This document shows, one piece after another, positions 22,363 to 31,200 of a stretch of DNA of 64,000 nucleotides. The notes beneath the pieces were generated by a model, which did no database searches, was not told the origin of the DNA, and worked only from the letters and a program-made list of their open reading frames with translations. Origin of the DNA: a virus; IMG/VR virus record IMGVR_UViG_3300025889_000109, positions 1 to 64,000 of that record; one strand, written 5' to 3'. Position 1 is the stretch's first letter, and each line of letters opens with the position of its first letter. Position numbers and translations under genes: made by a program.

Positions 22363-24777
22363 TTATGCCCCTTCAACGCCTATTAGTACCCACCCTTGTG
22401 TAGAGCCAGCGTATATAAGCTCAAATCCAGAGTTTAATTTATCTATTGTTAAATCTGTTGCGCTACCCATTATGTTTTCTCCATTTCTTGCTATAATACA
22501 AGTTGCAACACCTGATCTATTTGAAACCTTAATACTATCCCCATCGCTGGGTGTAGCTGGTAGAGTAAGAGTTAAATTTGCTGTTAATACATACAAAGTA
22601 TTTTTAACTGCAGTTGTATCTGTTGAAATTACAGACACATTGATATTTGGATTAGAAACAACATTATTCAACCCCCCTGTTGATTTAACCTCTATAGTTG
22701 AACCATTTGGAGGTGCAGTTGAAAATGTCAAGGTACTTCCAGATAGACTAAATGTATCTTTCTGCTGATATAATCCATTAATGTAAACATCTATAGCATT
22801 CTCACTAGCAGGGCTTGTTGAAAGTGTATAATCAACTTGTGATCCTGTTCCGTTAAAATTGTCTACATAAAGAGTGTCATTGAATATAGACACTGCACCC
22901 ACTGTAATAACCTCAATACTATAACCACTTAGAGGTGCCGTAGTGAAAGTTAATGTTGTTCCGCTTATAGAATATGTATCCTTCTCTTGATACACACCCT
23001 GTATAAATACAAAAGAATTATCAACTGTAACGCCTTGTGTTAAAGTGAAATCTGTTTGCAACCCTGTACCAGTAAACTGGTTGCTATTCAAAGTTGAATA
23101 AGTTGCGGGTGTAAAATGCACGACCTCTATTGCACTACCACTTGGAGGTGCGGTGGAAAAAGTGATAGTAGTTCCAGAAGTCGTATAATTATCTTTAGAC
23201 TGATAAACTCCGTCTATGTATACTTGTGTAACGTTTTCGTCTGTAACGTCCTTAGAAGCCGTGAAATTGACTGTAGAAGCGTCCCCAGTAAACGTATCTG
23301 TATAAACTTTTGATAATACGGAAATAAAATGTACAACTTCAACTTCAGCTCCTGCTGGAACTCCTGTTGAAAATGTTATTGTTGATCCGTTTGTTGTGTA
23401 ATTACTTTTAGCTTGATATACCCCATCAATATACACTTGTGTATTACTCGATGCAGTTATAGCTGATGATATTGTAAACGCTGTTTGTAATGCAGTGGCA
23501 GTAAATACGTCTCTTTCTATTAAGAGCTCTCCTCCTCCACCGCCTCCAGAACCTGCAATAGCACCCCATGCGGTACCATTGTATCCTTCAAACTGATTAC
23601 TAGTAGTATTGAATCTAAACATACCAGCAACACCTGTTGGGCGCTCAGCGTCTGTGCCAGTTGGCATTTCAACTGCTCCAGTAGAATTAACGTGTAATCC
23701 ACCAACAGTAACACTATTTGTAGTAGAATTACCTCTGCCAGTTACATCATCTAATGTATCTGTTTCAGTATACCCTACACCTGCATTCCAATTTGATATA
23801 TCTTGAGCTGTAATACCCGAAGCTGCTGAAGCCGAAAACACTGGGTCTGTTTCACTAAATGAAGTTAAATACCCTTGTGTACTATGATCTCCCCAGCTAT
23901 AAGCTGTATCCCAATTTGTAATATCTGTACCTATAATACCAGCAGCGGGTGATGCACTAAATACAGGATCTGTTTCAGATATTAAATATGTATTACTATC
24001 TACAGAACCATCTGCTTTTAAAAACTCTGTTGCGGAACCACCTGTTTTTGTAAATGACGTAGCTTCTAATCCACCAGTCATTGTATCACCAGCTACATCA
24101 ACAAACTTAGTATCTGCTTCTGTTTCTGTATAATATGTATCGTTTAAGCTAGCATTAACCCAATAACCTAATGTTGAATCATATCTTATTACATCATTAG
24201 GAGCTACTGTGGTAATTTTAACATCATGTATTTCACCAAGTTCATATCCGTTTTGAATTTTAACAAATATAGAACCATTATTTTGCTGGCATCTTACTGC
24301 ATACCCAATAAAAACTGCATGATTAGGGGTAGTTGGAATTGTATTGATAATTTGTCCAGCAGTTGTAGAAAGCCATAGTGTTTGTCCAGGCGAAAAACTA
24401 CCTGTATTTATTCCTTCAACAATACCTTCTAATACGACTTTACCAGTTGAGTTATTTGCTATTGTTTCTGCTGTTACGGCAAATGTTTTTGAAGATCCAA
24501 CTTCAGTAGATGCTGTTGACAATGCTATTGTAACATGATCAGAGGATCCAGAACCACCATTAACGTAAACAACAGAACCGATTGGTATTGATGATCCTGT
24601 TTCGTTTCTTACCTCGTAAGATATAACTGAAACCTCTGCTGCTTGCCCTAAATCAGACCACGCTGTAGTACCTGTTGCTGCATCAGTTAATTTAATATAC
24701 TGACCAGTAGTACCTACATTAGGTGGCAAAACATAGGCATCGTTTATTTTTACGTTATTAAGAAAACGATTTGCCAT
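22363..24777 (-). CDS. large tail fibre with tandem VYIDGVYQ repeats
   Basis: The 804-aa protein has an N-terminal attachment region (MANRFLNNVKINDAYVLP), a long beta shaft, two copies of an SxETDPVFSASxAxGI segment, and a C-terminal array of about five repeats. Each repeat runs roughly FTGxGxQTxFTL, then VYIDGVYQ or a variant, then an aromatic and GTTxTFSTAPPSGS, then IEVV. It ends in a small beta module (LTLPATPSDGDSIKV). Repeats of this type build fibre shafts. The gene is the longest in the fibre cluster. Confidence 0.8.
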   Translation of the reverse strand: MANRFLNNVKINDAYVLPPNVGTTGQYIKLTDAATGTTAWSDLGQAAEVSVISYEVRNETGSSIPIGSVVYVNGGSGSSDHVTIALSTASTEVGSSKTFAVTAETIANNSTGKVVLEGIVEGINTGSFSPGQTLWLSTTAGQIINTIPTTPNHAVFIGYAVRCQQNNGSIFVKIQNGYELGEIHDVKITTVAPNDVIRYDSTLGYWVNASLNDTYYTETEADTKFVDVAGDTMTGGLEATSFTKTGGSATEFLKADGSVDSNTYLISETDPVFSASPAAGIIGTDITNWDTAYSWGDHSTQGYLTSFSETDPVFSASAASGITAQDISNWNAGVGYTETDTLDDVTGRGNSTTNSVTVGGLHVNSTGAVEMPTGTDAERPTGVAGMFRFNTTSNQFEGYNGTAWGAIAGSGGGGGGELLIERDVFTATALQTAFTISSAITASSNTQVYIDGVYQAKSNYTTNGSTITFSTGVPAGAEVEVVHFISVLSKVYTDTFTGDASTVNFTASKDVTDENVTQVYIDGVYQSKDNYTTSGTTITFSTAPPSGSAIEVVHFTPATYSTLNSNQFTGTGLQTDFTLTQGVTVDNSFVFIQGVYQEKDTYSISGTTLTFTTAPLSGYSIEVITVGAVSIFNDTLYVDNFNGTGSQVDYTLSTSPASENAIDVYINGLYQQKDTFSLSGSTLTFSTAPPNGSTIEVKSTGGLNNVVSNPNINVSVISTDTTAVKNTLYVLTANLTLTLPATPSDGDSIKVSNRSGVATCIIARNGENIMGSATDLTIDKLNSGFELIYAGSTQGWVLIGVEGA
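22680..23520 (-). repeat. tandem ~60-75 codon repeats inside fibre gene
   Basis: Recurrent coding units containing [VF][YF]I[DNQ]G[VL]YQ and a following TF[ST]T[GA]xPxG[ASY] turn occur about five times in succession. Divergence between copies is considerable at the DNA level, so recombination between them is possible but not frequent. Confidence 0.7.
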
Positions 24778-24785
24778 AATTTAAA

Positions 24786-25943
24786 TTATAATTTGTATAT
24801 CAATACTCTTATATCGTTTGTAGATGGAGCATTTGCAAATGTTACTGTAATTTGATTAATACTGTTTCTAACTACATCAGCATAAACAGTATCGTATGTT
24901 GAATTATCATAAAGTTGTACAATAACATCCAATGTACCTAAATTGTGCGAAACAGCATAAGCTAATGTAGAACCATCACCAATAGATGTTTTATAAGTGA
25001 AATCTGTAAAATCTAATGCTAGACCATATTCTTTAATTCTATTATCTGTACCAGATAATGTTTCAGAAACTGTAATTCCACTTCCGCTTGCTGCAGTAAC
25101 AGTTACATCTTCTACTGAATCCGCATATGTTGCAATTCTTTGGTAATTACCATTTGCATCTTGAATTTCCCATACATCAGTTGATTCATTCCAAATTAAT
25201 GATCTATTTGCTGAAGTACCTCTTTCAATTTCAATCCCTGCATCTTGTGATGGCGCACCTGTTTCGTCAGCATTTAATACAATAATATTGTCGCCAATAT
25301 TTACAGTATTTGAATTTACTGTTGTAGTTGTGCCATTTACAGTTAAATCACCATCAATAACCATATTACCAGCAATATCAACAGTATCTGTTGTAGCATT
25401 ACCTAATGTTACATTACCGTTTACAGTTAATGCATTAGTTACTGTAAGATCATTTGTAACTGTTAAATCATTACCAATAGTTACATTATTTGGTAATCCA
25501 ATTGTAATTGTATCACCGTCACCAAATGTTTGGCCTGTACCTGATGTTACAACCTCAATTTCATTTAAAGTACCATTTGCTGTAATTGATATAGCGCCTA
25601 CGGCATTTGTAATTACATTTGTTACATAACTATAAATTTGATCCCCAGTAGCTAAAGCTGTACCCCCTTGCGTAACAGCAGCAGTTACAATAGCAACTGT
25701 TGGATTTGGGCCATTTGGATTTGTTACTGTAATTTGATTTCCAGTTGTAGTCGTGACACTTCTAATGTCACCAGAAGCATCAATCCAAGCTGTACTGTCA
25801 TAAAAATACAGTTTCCCATCTGTTGAATTATAATAAATCTGCCCTGTAGCTGGATTTAAAGGTGCAGTTGCTAAAACATGAATAACCCCATTTTGGATTT
25901 CATTCTTGTTTAAGTCAATACTGTTTAAATAATTTATTGCCAT
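24786..25943 (-). CDS. tail fibre with beta-helical shaft
   Basis: The 385-aa protein begins MAINYLNSIDLNKNEIQNG, a tail-attachment start, then PATGQIYYNSTDGKLYFYDS, a common fibre module. A repeating shaft (GNVTLGNATTDTVDIAGN and related) follows, and it ends in a strand-rich tip with VSHNLGTLDVIVQLYDN. The V-x-V-x-G spacing suggests a triple-stranded beta-helix. It is the second gene of the fibre series. Confidence 0.75.
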   Translation of the reverse strand: MAINYLNSIDLNKNEIQNGVIHVLATAPLNPATGQIYYNSTDGKLYFYDSTAWIDASGDIRSVTTTTGNQITVTNPNGPNPTVAIVTAAVTQGGTALATGDQIYSYVTNVITNAVGAISITANGTLNEIEVVTSGTGQTFGDGDTITIGLPNNVTIGNDLTVTNDLTVTNALTVNGNVTLGNATTDTVDIAGNMVIDGDLTVNGTTTTVNSNTVNIGDNIIVLNADETGAPSQDAGIEIERGTSANRSLIWNESTDVWEIQDANGNYQRIATYADSVEDVTVTAASGSGITVSETLSGTDNRIKEYGLALDFTDFTYKTSIGDGSTLAYAVSHNLGTLDVIVQLYDNSTYDTVYADVVRNSINQITVTFANAPSTNDIRVLIYKL

Positions 25944-25949
25944 GTGTGT

Positions 25950-26282
25950 TTAGTTTAAATATGCCTTACCCGCAAAAGGTGCAGAAAATTGCAATGTTAA
26001 TCGGTTATTATTATTATATGTTTGGTATCCGACAACAACATTATCTGCAGAATCAACAATTGTTACAGATGGAAACGATTCTAAATCGTGTTGTATTATC
26101 CATGTACTTGCCGGTATAATTTGTTCAAAAATATATGTTGGCGTTAATGATTGGCTTACATATTCTGCTAATACGTTTAATGGAAAGTTAACGGTAGCAT
26201 TGTTATTATCATAATCTGTACCAATTACCATATCCTGATTACTCAGGTTAGTATCTTTTATATATGTACTTATTCTAGCCAT
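25950..26282 (-). CDS. tail fibre/attachment protein
   Basis: The 110-aa protein begins MARISTYIKDTNLSNQDMVI and ends with a beta module TWIIQHDLESFPSVTIVDS through FAGKAYLN. That C-terminal module is common at the ends of short phage fibres. It overlaps the holin gene by 8 nt. Confidence 0.65.
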   Translation of the reverse strand: MARISTYIKDTNLSNQDMVIGTDYDNNNATVNFPLNVLAEYVSQSLTPTYIFEQIIPASTWIIQHDLESFPSVTIVDSADNVVVGYQTYNNNNRLTLQFSAPFAGKAYLN

Positions 26283-26742
26283 TCTTATCGTCTTTTTTTA
26301 CAGCAGCACCAAAATAATATCCAAAAATACTTAATGCAACCCCTTCAACAATACCAATCATATGAATAAAGATTTCTTTATTTGTTTCTGGTACTTGTGT
26401 TGTTACAACAGTATAAACTAAAAAAGCAAAAGCCGCAAGCCCAACAATACCCGTTAAGGACATCATCCAATCCTTTTTACCAGAAGCAGCAACGGCCGCT
26501 TCACGCTTTCTAGCTGAATCTCTATCTTCTACTTCTAAACGATAAAGTTCAACCAGTTGGTCATGAGCAGCTGCTTTTTCCTCTTCAGACATATCAGGGT
26601 CAGAATCAATAAGATTTTTAATAACACCTAATACACCTGAATTTGGTAATACTTTGCTTGCGCCTTTAACAACACCAGGCAAAACACCTAATAGTATTTT
26701 ACCTAGTCCTGTTTCTTTAAAAGGTTTTTTTTCTTTAGACAT
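26275..26742 (-). CDS. 3TM holin family protein
   Basis: The 155-aa product has a Gly/Val-rich N-terminal hydrophobic part (GLGKILLGVLPGVVKGASK) and then a charged segment, LVELYRLEVEDRDSARKRE, followed by DWMMSLTGIVGLAAFAFLV and VEGVALSIFGYYFGA as two clear transmembrane spans. This is the pattern of the holin superfamily III / GTA-holin 3TM group. Adjacent genes include an M15 peptidase, supporting a lysis role: timed membrane permeabilisation to release the endolysin. Confidence 0.8.
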   Translation of the reverse strand: MSKEKKPFKETGLGKILLGVLPGVVKGASKVLPNSGVLGVIKNLIDSDPDMSEEEKAAAHDQLVELYRLEVEDRDSARKREAAVAASGKKDWMMSLTGIVGLAAFAFLVYTVVTTQVPETNKEIFIHMIGIVEGVALSIFGYYFGAAVKKDDKNG

Positions 26743-27024
26743 TTATTCTTTTGGTTTTCTACCAGTTCTTGGTTTGCCGGTTATAGCACCGGGTAAATCA
26801 CCTATTTGATTACCTACTTCTTTAATCGCTGCACCAACGTCATTCATTTCTTGAACTACTCTTTGTGCTCTTTCTTTAATTTCAGCCGCTGCATCTTCTA
26901 CAGAATCTGCAATACCGTCTTTGTCACTATCTTTAATTTTACCTGTATATAGATAAATTAAATAAAAGTTCAATAAAATTGATAATAAAGTGATAATAAT
27001 TAAAATAGTTGTAATTGTATTCAT
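26743..27024 (-). CDS. membrane protein with DxDxDG motif, lysis cluster
   Basis: I chose ATG 27024 (start MNTITTIL), since an upstream ATG at 27051 would only add nine residues overlapping the neighbour. One N-terminal membrane segment is followed by DSDKDGIADSVED, a thrombospondin-type-3/EF-like calcium-binding loop. An amphipathic helix (AEIKERAQRVVQEMND) and a basic end come next. A single-pass protein beside the holin and endolysin could be an inner-membrane spanin-like or holin partner, but this is inferred only from position. Confidence 0.55.
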   Translation of the reverse strand: MNTITTILIIITLLSILLNFYLIYLYTGKIKDSDKDGIADSVEDAAAEIKERAQRVVQEMNDVGAAIKEVGNQIGDLPGAITGKPRTGRKPKE

Positions 27025-27038
27025 AGTATAAAATTTAG

Positions 27039-27371
27039 TTAACAGTTCCATCTTCTTCTTGCGGCTTTACCTCTTTCGCCGGTCCATCCTTTTGATCTAG
27101 CGCAGAATGATTTTCTTCTTTTAGCCGCTTTGCTATCCGGATCTAATTTAGATGGCGGAGTAGTTACAGCTGTTTGCAATTTACTTCCAGGGTTATCTTT
27201 CTTGTATTTATTTACACCCTTTTGAGACATACCGCCGCCAGCAGCAGCACCAGTTCCTGTGGGTTTAGCTTCATTGTAATACCCTAAAGACTTCTTTTTT
27301 GAGGGGGCTGGTGGTTTCGCTTTTTTAGCAAGTGGTGATGATTTTACTTTTGAGGTAATTGGATTATGCAT
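27039..27371 (-). CDS. basic phage protein, KRRKSFCAR family
   Basis: The 110-aa protein is strongly basic and Pro/Ser-rich at its start. It carries MSQKGVNKYKKDNPGSKLQ, then AAKRRKSFCARSKGW and ends RRRWNC. I recall this as a conserved small phage family (a DUF6321-like protein) of unknown function, seen beside structural or lysis genes. It may be a minor virion protein that binds DNA. Confidence 0.6.
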   Translation of the reverse strand: MHNPITSKVKSSPLAKKAKPPAPSKKKSLGYYNEAKPTGTGAAAGGGMSQKGVNKYKKDNPGSKLQTAVTTPPSKLDPDSKAAKRRKSFCARSKGWTGERGKAARRRWNC

Positions 27372-27831
27372 TTGTAATATCTTTATAAATTGTTTTACCG
27401 TTTTCTTTTAATGCTCTAAGGCATCGGCCTCTATTTTCTGATTCTGATATATAACTAACATGCACCCAATCTGGATTATTGTCGTTTCCAAATTCCCATA
27501 TTAATTGATCAAAATTTATATTGTTTTTTATATAGTCAAACATTTCAGCATTTGTTTTATACCCAAATGTATCGTCTATATCAATAGCTCTACCTTCGCA
27601 ATGTTGTGATCTTGTTGACCCCCCAATTGCTTTATTTAATTCTTCGCAACGGTAAAAACTATTTATTTTTATTGGCCCACCAGCCCATTCTCTAAGAGGT
27701 TCAAAAACATTATTAGCAACAGCCACCATATTTGTTAATTCATATGGGCCAGGAGTATTATCAATACCAAGCCTTGTAGCAGTATTTGATTTTATACCCT
27801 CTTTATTACTAATATGATTTGAAATAGCCAT
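27364..27831 (-). CDS. endolysin, M15A peptidase (D,D-carboxypeptidase-like)
   Basis: The 155-aa enzyme shows the zinc site of peptidase family M15A: His77 in SQHCEGRAIDID, Asp84, and His124 in DWVHVSY, with the FYRCEELNKAIGG region upstream. These enzymes cleave peptide stems of peptidoglycan. No signal peptide is visible, so export would depend on the holin encoded two genes downstream (26275-26742). The size is typical of single-domain phage M15 endolysins. Confidence 0.85.
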   Translation of the reverse strand: MAISNHISNKEGIKSNTATRLGIDNTPGPYELTNMVAVANNVFEPLREWAGGPIKINSFYRCEELNKAIGGSTRSQHCEGRAIDIDDTFGYKTNAEMFDYIKNNINFDQLIWEFGNDNNPDWVHVSYISESENRGRCLRALKENGKTIYKDITNA

Positions 27832-27832
27832 A

Positions 27833-27979
27833 TTAAGACCCTAAAATATTTTTTTGAATTTTTTTACCGCCTCTCATTTTACATCCACATCCTTGTGCAA
27901 TTGGTTCCATACAAGTTGGGCATACTGCAGCTGGTGCTTTTTTCTGAGCGTGTACTTTTTTAGTGATAGGTAGATCCAT
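27833..27979 (-). CDS. small zinc-ribbon-like protein (48 aa)
   Basis: A 49-codon frame between two lysis-region genes encodes a basic protein with CPTC and CGCK cysteine pairs (residues about 20-33), a probable zinc site. It is shorter than most annotation cut-offs. It starts 2 nt from the neighbouring gene's stop. Function unknown. Confidence 0.6.
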   Translation of the reverse strand: MDLPITKKVHAQKKAPAAVCPTCMEPIAQGCGCKMRGGKKIQKNILGS

Positions 27980-27981
27980 GA

Positions 27982-28305
27982 TTATTTTTTCTTTTGTTTA
28001 TTATATGCTTCTTTTTCCCAAGGAAGGTTTTTAGCACCTTCTTTCATTGATTTTCTTGGGTATTTATTGCCTTTCCAATATACATAATTATCATCATAAG
28101 ATAGATCACCTCTATCCATTTGATGCTTATGTACTTTTTCATGGCTTACGGCTATTTTTTGTTGTACTGGAGATAATCTACTATTAATATAAATAGTACC
28201 ATCGTTATGTGTTTCTCCGTGTATGTCAGGGCCTAAATCTTTTTTAATTATAGGACTGTTTCCAGCTAATAAGCTTTCAACATTACTTTTCATTTTATAA
28301 GCCAT
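27982..28305 (-). CDS. minigluzincin-like putative metallopeptidase
   Basis: This 107-aa protein contains SHEKVHKH at residues 54-61, an HExxH zinc-peptidase motif, with Glu97 or Glu99 in LPWEKEAYN downstream as a possible third ligand. The small size and HExxH plus a downstream Glu resemble minigluzincins. DLSYDDNYVYWKGNKYPR lies between the two. Related proteins recur in marine Bacteroidetes phages, in my memory. It could process virion proteins or aid lysis; the substrate is unknown. Confidence 0.6.
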   Translation of the reverse strand: MAYKMKSNVESLLAGNSPIIKKDLGPDIHGETHNDGTIYINSRLSPVQQKIAVSHEKVHKHQMDRGDLSYDDNYVYWKGNKYPRKSMKEGAKNLPWEKEAYNKQKKK

Positions 28306-28745
28306 TATCTTTCTAAATCTTTATTCATAATATCAATTGCGGAATTGAATACTTTATCAGTATAACTGCTGTTTTTATTAAAAACGCTTCTACGAGACAT
28401 TGGCAAATCTTCTTGCCCTAAAAGTATTCTGTATATCCGCGCAATGATGTATTTACACTTTGTAGATACTTTGTAAATATTATATTTGATTGTAGTGTGA
28501 TTTCGCTTAGCGTATACTTCTATCCAGCCGTTTCCGCGGAGTCGTTCCCAGCGATGTTTATCCCAAGAGTAAATATATGTACCCTTAATATAATCATCAC
28601 GTGTAAAAGTCCCTAAGCAATCAAAATGAATTAATAATTCTAATTCTGCATCTGTAAGATTATAAGTTTTACACGCCCATTTGCGAACGAGCCTATAATA
28701 CTTTAATAAACCTATTTCTTTTAAATCAGATGCTTCTATTCTCAT
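28305..28745 (-). CDS. conserved winged-helix-like protein
   Basis: The 146-aa protein holds LKYYRLVRKWACKTYNLTD, a helical start, then a HWERLRGNGWIEVY-like wing and RTTIKYNIYKVS-like strands, suggesting a MarR-like winged helix. It ends NSAIDIMNKDLER. I recall near-identical proteins in flavobacterial phages. It may regulate late transcription, but a promoter target is not evident. It overlaps the groES-like gene by 4 nt. Confidence 0.6.
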   Translation of the reverse strand: MRIEASDLKEIGLLKYYRLVRKWACKTYNLTDAELELLIHFDCLGTFTRDDYIKGTYIYSWDKHRWERLRGNGWIEVYAKRNHTTIKYNIYKVSTKCKYIIARIYRILLGQEDLPMSRRSVFNKNSSYTDKVFNSAIDIMNKDLER

Positions 28746-29002
28746 AATACAACAACTACGTCTTGTTCTTTAATAACATGAAGTAGTTCGCCGTTGTAAT
28801 CTATGCCATAGCCAGCAAATCTGTCGTAATAAATATAATCCCCTGCAATAACTCCTTCAACGTAATTACCAACAGAACATACTTCAGCTTTTCTATATCG
28901 TATTTCATCTTGATGCTTTTCGGTCAAAATTAAGCCTGATTCACTTGGTTTAATCTCTTCCTTAATTAATTTAATTATAATAAATTTATTTACCGCTTTC
29001 AT
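28742..29002 (-). CDS. groES: GroES-like co-chaperonin (Cpn10)
   Basis: The 86-aa product begins AVNKFIIIKLIKEEIKPSES, where Cpn10 has its N-terminal strand and mobile-loop region. GLILTEKHQD marks the loop, AEVCSVGNYVEG and IAGDYIYYDRFAG give the GD turn, and LLHVIKEQDVVVVL ends as Cpn10s do. It is close to the usual length of about 95 aa but slightly short. It overlaps the GroEL gene's end by 4 nt, so the pair is coupled. Phage co-chaperonins can replace host GroES to enlarge or retune the folding cage for virion proteins. Confidence 0.85.
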   Translation of the reverse strand: MKAVNKFIIIKLIKEEIKPSESGLILTEKHQDEIRYRKAEVCSVGNYVEGVIAGDYIYYDRFAGYGIDYNGELLHVIKEQDVVVVL

Positions 29003-30552
29003 TGCTCTCTAACGTTAGATATTACACAATCTGCGGACATTATAGTAGTTGCAACCGAAATTGCGTTCTTTAATGCTGTTTTTGTTACAAGTACAGGATC
29101 AATAATACCTTCTTTAATAAGATTTACACCTTCACCCGTTATAACATTAATACCCCAGCCTTTTTTCATATAAGGCCCATAAGTTATACCTGCATTTGCA
29201 AGTATTGTCTTGTATGGGGCTTTTATTGCTTCAAGTAATAATTTACCACCCACTTTATTATCAGTTGATATTTCATCTGCAGCATTATGCAATGCAATAC
29301 CAGCACCAGGTACAATACCTTCTTTTAAAGCAGCTTTTACGGCATATATAGCGTCTTCTACTCTATCTTTCTTTTCTTTAAGCTCAATCTTAGAATCAGC
29401 ACCTACATATATGATACCGACTGCACCCGAAAGCATTGCTTTACGTTGTTCAAGCTTTTTCAAAGCATAAGGATTTTTTTCTTCCTTTATTTGCTTTTCT
29501 ATTGCTAAGATACGATTTTTAATTTCATCTGTTTCAACATTTGTTGCAATAACTGTATTGTGTTCATCTGTTACAGCTTTTGAAGCAATACCTAAACAGC
29601 TTTCATCAATTAAATCAAGATCATCACCTAATTCTTCATTAATTACTTTAGCGCCAGTGATAATTGCTAAATCATCTAGCATATCACGGCGTATTGAAGA
29701 AAAACCAGGTGGATCAATAACATTTACTTTAATGTTACCTTTAACTTTGTTCATTATAAGTGCAGACATCACTTGCTGTGATACATTACCTATAATTAAT
29801 ATAGCTTTTTTGTGCTTTATAGCGTATTCTAGAACACTTTGTATCTTTCTTATACTTTCTACTTGTGAATCAATAATAAGTACAAGAGGGTCTTCTAAAA
29901 CAGCTTTATTTTTTTCTTTATCAGTAATTAAATGTTGTGATTTTAATCCAGAGTCAAATTGTACACCATCAACTGTATCAACATATGTTTTTTCAGTTTC
30001 TGACTCTTCCATTAGTACAACACCGTCTTTACCTACTTTATTATAAGCTTCAGCAATAATGCCACCTAATATTTTATCATTATTTGTGGATATTGTTGCA
30101 ACATGGTCCAGCATATCTGCTTTTACTTCTTTTGCTGAACTTTCTAAGTGTCTTATTACTTTTTCAGCAGTACTATTTATATCTTCTTTTATTTGTCGAA
30201 GATCAGGGTTTTCTAATTCCCAATATTTTTTTAAAATGGAGTGTGCGAGGACAGTAGCTGTAGTAGTACCGTCACCCGCTTCCTTAACTGTTTTTTGAGC
30301 TGCCTCCTTAATGAGGGTTGCGCCGATATTTTCGACGGGGTCTATAAGAACCACGCTATTAGCAACAGTCACTCCGTCTTTTGTAACTATTGGCTTTCCA
30401 AGTGCATCTTCATAAATAACGCACTTTCCGGACGCTCCCATTGTAGACGCAACGGCTTTTGCTAGTTTGTCTACTCCGGACATAATTTTATTTTGAGCGT
30501 CATTGCCAAAAGTTAAATCTTTTACAATTTCGCTTGCATGATTAAATTCCAT
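28999..30552 (-). CDS. groEL: GroEL-like chaperonin (Cpn60)
   Basis: The 517-aa protein matches group I chaperonins end to end. LTFGNDAQNKIMSGVDKLA is at the start, TKDGVTVA carries nucleotide-site Asp59, GDGTTTAT lies at 93-100, and VEDAIYAVKAALKEGIVPGAG near 395-415 carries the catalytic Asp. It lacks the C-terminal GGM tail and ends CVISNVREQ, and it is a little shorter than the roughly 545-aa bacterial form. Upstream genes are unrelated and downstream is GroES. The order groEL-groES is reversed relative to the usual bacterial groES-groEL operon. It probably folds phage capsid or giant virion proteins. Confidence 0.92.
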   Translation of the reverse strand: MEFNHASEIVKDLTFGNDAQNKIMSGVDKLAKAVASTMGASGKCVIYEDALGKPIVTKDGVTVANSVVLIDPVENIGATLIKEAAQKTVKEAGDGTTTATVLAHSILKKYWELENPDLRQIKEDINSTAEKVIRHLESSAKEVKADMLDHVATISTNNDKILGGIIAEAYNKVGKDGVVLMEESETEKTYVDTVDGVQFDSGLKSQHLITDKEKNKAVLEDPLVLIIDSQVESIRKIQSVLEYAIKHKKAILIIGNVSQQVMSALIMNKVKGNIKVNVIDPPGFSSIRRDMLDDLAIITGAKVINEELGDDLDLIDESCLGIASKAVTDEHNTVIATNVETDEIKNRILAIEKQIKEEKNPYALKKLEQRKAMLSGAVGIIYVGADSKIELKEKKDRVEDAIYAVKAALKEGIVPGAGIALHNAADEISTDNKVGGKLLLEAIKAPYKTILANAGITYGPYMKKGWGINVITGEGVNLIKEGIIDPVLVTKTALKNAISVATTIMSADCVISNVREQ

Positions 30553-30575
30553 TAAATTAAATTTTAGATTACTTT

Positions 30576-30866
30576 TTATTCAAATGTTTTTACCACTATA
30601 GGTCCTTCAGTTAACTTTAGCTTTTTTTCGTAGTGTTCAATTGAAGAGTCAATTGCTTTTTCAGCACCGTCAATAGTTTCTCTTCTGGTAACACCTGTCC
30701 AGCTATTGTCACTGTCTCGCCATTCCGTTTGGTAATAACCATTTGGTAATTGCGTAATCCGCCAGTTTTTCTTTTCTGCATAACGTTTCCACAATGATTT
30801 GGTTTCTTCGGATACTTGAGGTTCTCCGGTTGTCCATGAATTGGTTTTGTAATAAAAATAAGTCAT
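30576..30866 (-). CDS. conserved phage protein of unknown function
   Basis: A 96-aa protein beginning TYFYYKTNSWTTGEPQ. It contains KKNWRITQLPNGYYQTEW, a short hydrophilic beta fold, and ends in EGPIVVKTFE. I recall similar proteins in marine phages; no motif assigns a role. It lies just upstream of groEL with a 23-nt gap. Confidence 0.55.
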   Translation of the reverse strand: MTYFYYKTNSWTTGEPQVSEETKSLWKRYAEKKNWRITQLPNGYYQTEWRDSDNSWTGVTRRETIDGAEKAIDSSIEHYEKKLKLTEGPIVVKTFE

Positions 30867-30939
30867 AGGTCTTTGGTTTTAAGGTTAATAAATAATTGTT
30901 TGGTTATATACTATATTACATTGAATTGCATATTTTTAG

Positions 30940-31197
30940 CTACCATTTTCCGGCTGGGCATTTTGCTTGCATGGCTAATGTCTTAGCTGCTATATTACAT
31001 CCACAGCCCCTTACGTCATTACCAGTTACAACATGCTTTATTATGCTATTTGGATCACATACATTATTTTTTCTTATAGGGCATTTGTCGCAATGGCTAA
31101 GCCTTATGGTTGCCACAGCTTTAATTGTTGGATCTAAAGAATTTAATTTGTCTTTAATTAAATTACCCCACCCTTCTAGTATTTGATTAATAACCAT
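30940..31197 (-). CDS. cysteine-rich conserved protein
   Basis: The 85-aa protein has CDKCPIRKNNVCDP, then GCGC and a final CPAGKW: seven cysteines in pairs. They suggest a zinc or iron-sulphur site. Similar proteins occur in Bacteroidetes phages; the function is unknown. It begins 3 nt from the 540-aa fibre gene's stop. Confidence 0.6.
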   Translation of the reverse strand: MVINQILEGWGNLIKDKLNSLDPTIKAVATIRLSHCDKCPIRKNNVCDPNSIIKHVVTGNDVRGCGCNIAAKTLAMQAKCPAGKW

Positions 31198-31200
31198 TGT

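Noticed and set aside
29558-30046. Plus-strand 162-aa ORF inside groEL
   Set aside because: Antisense shadow of a well-supported chaperonin gene.
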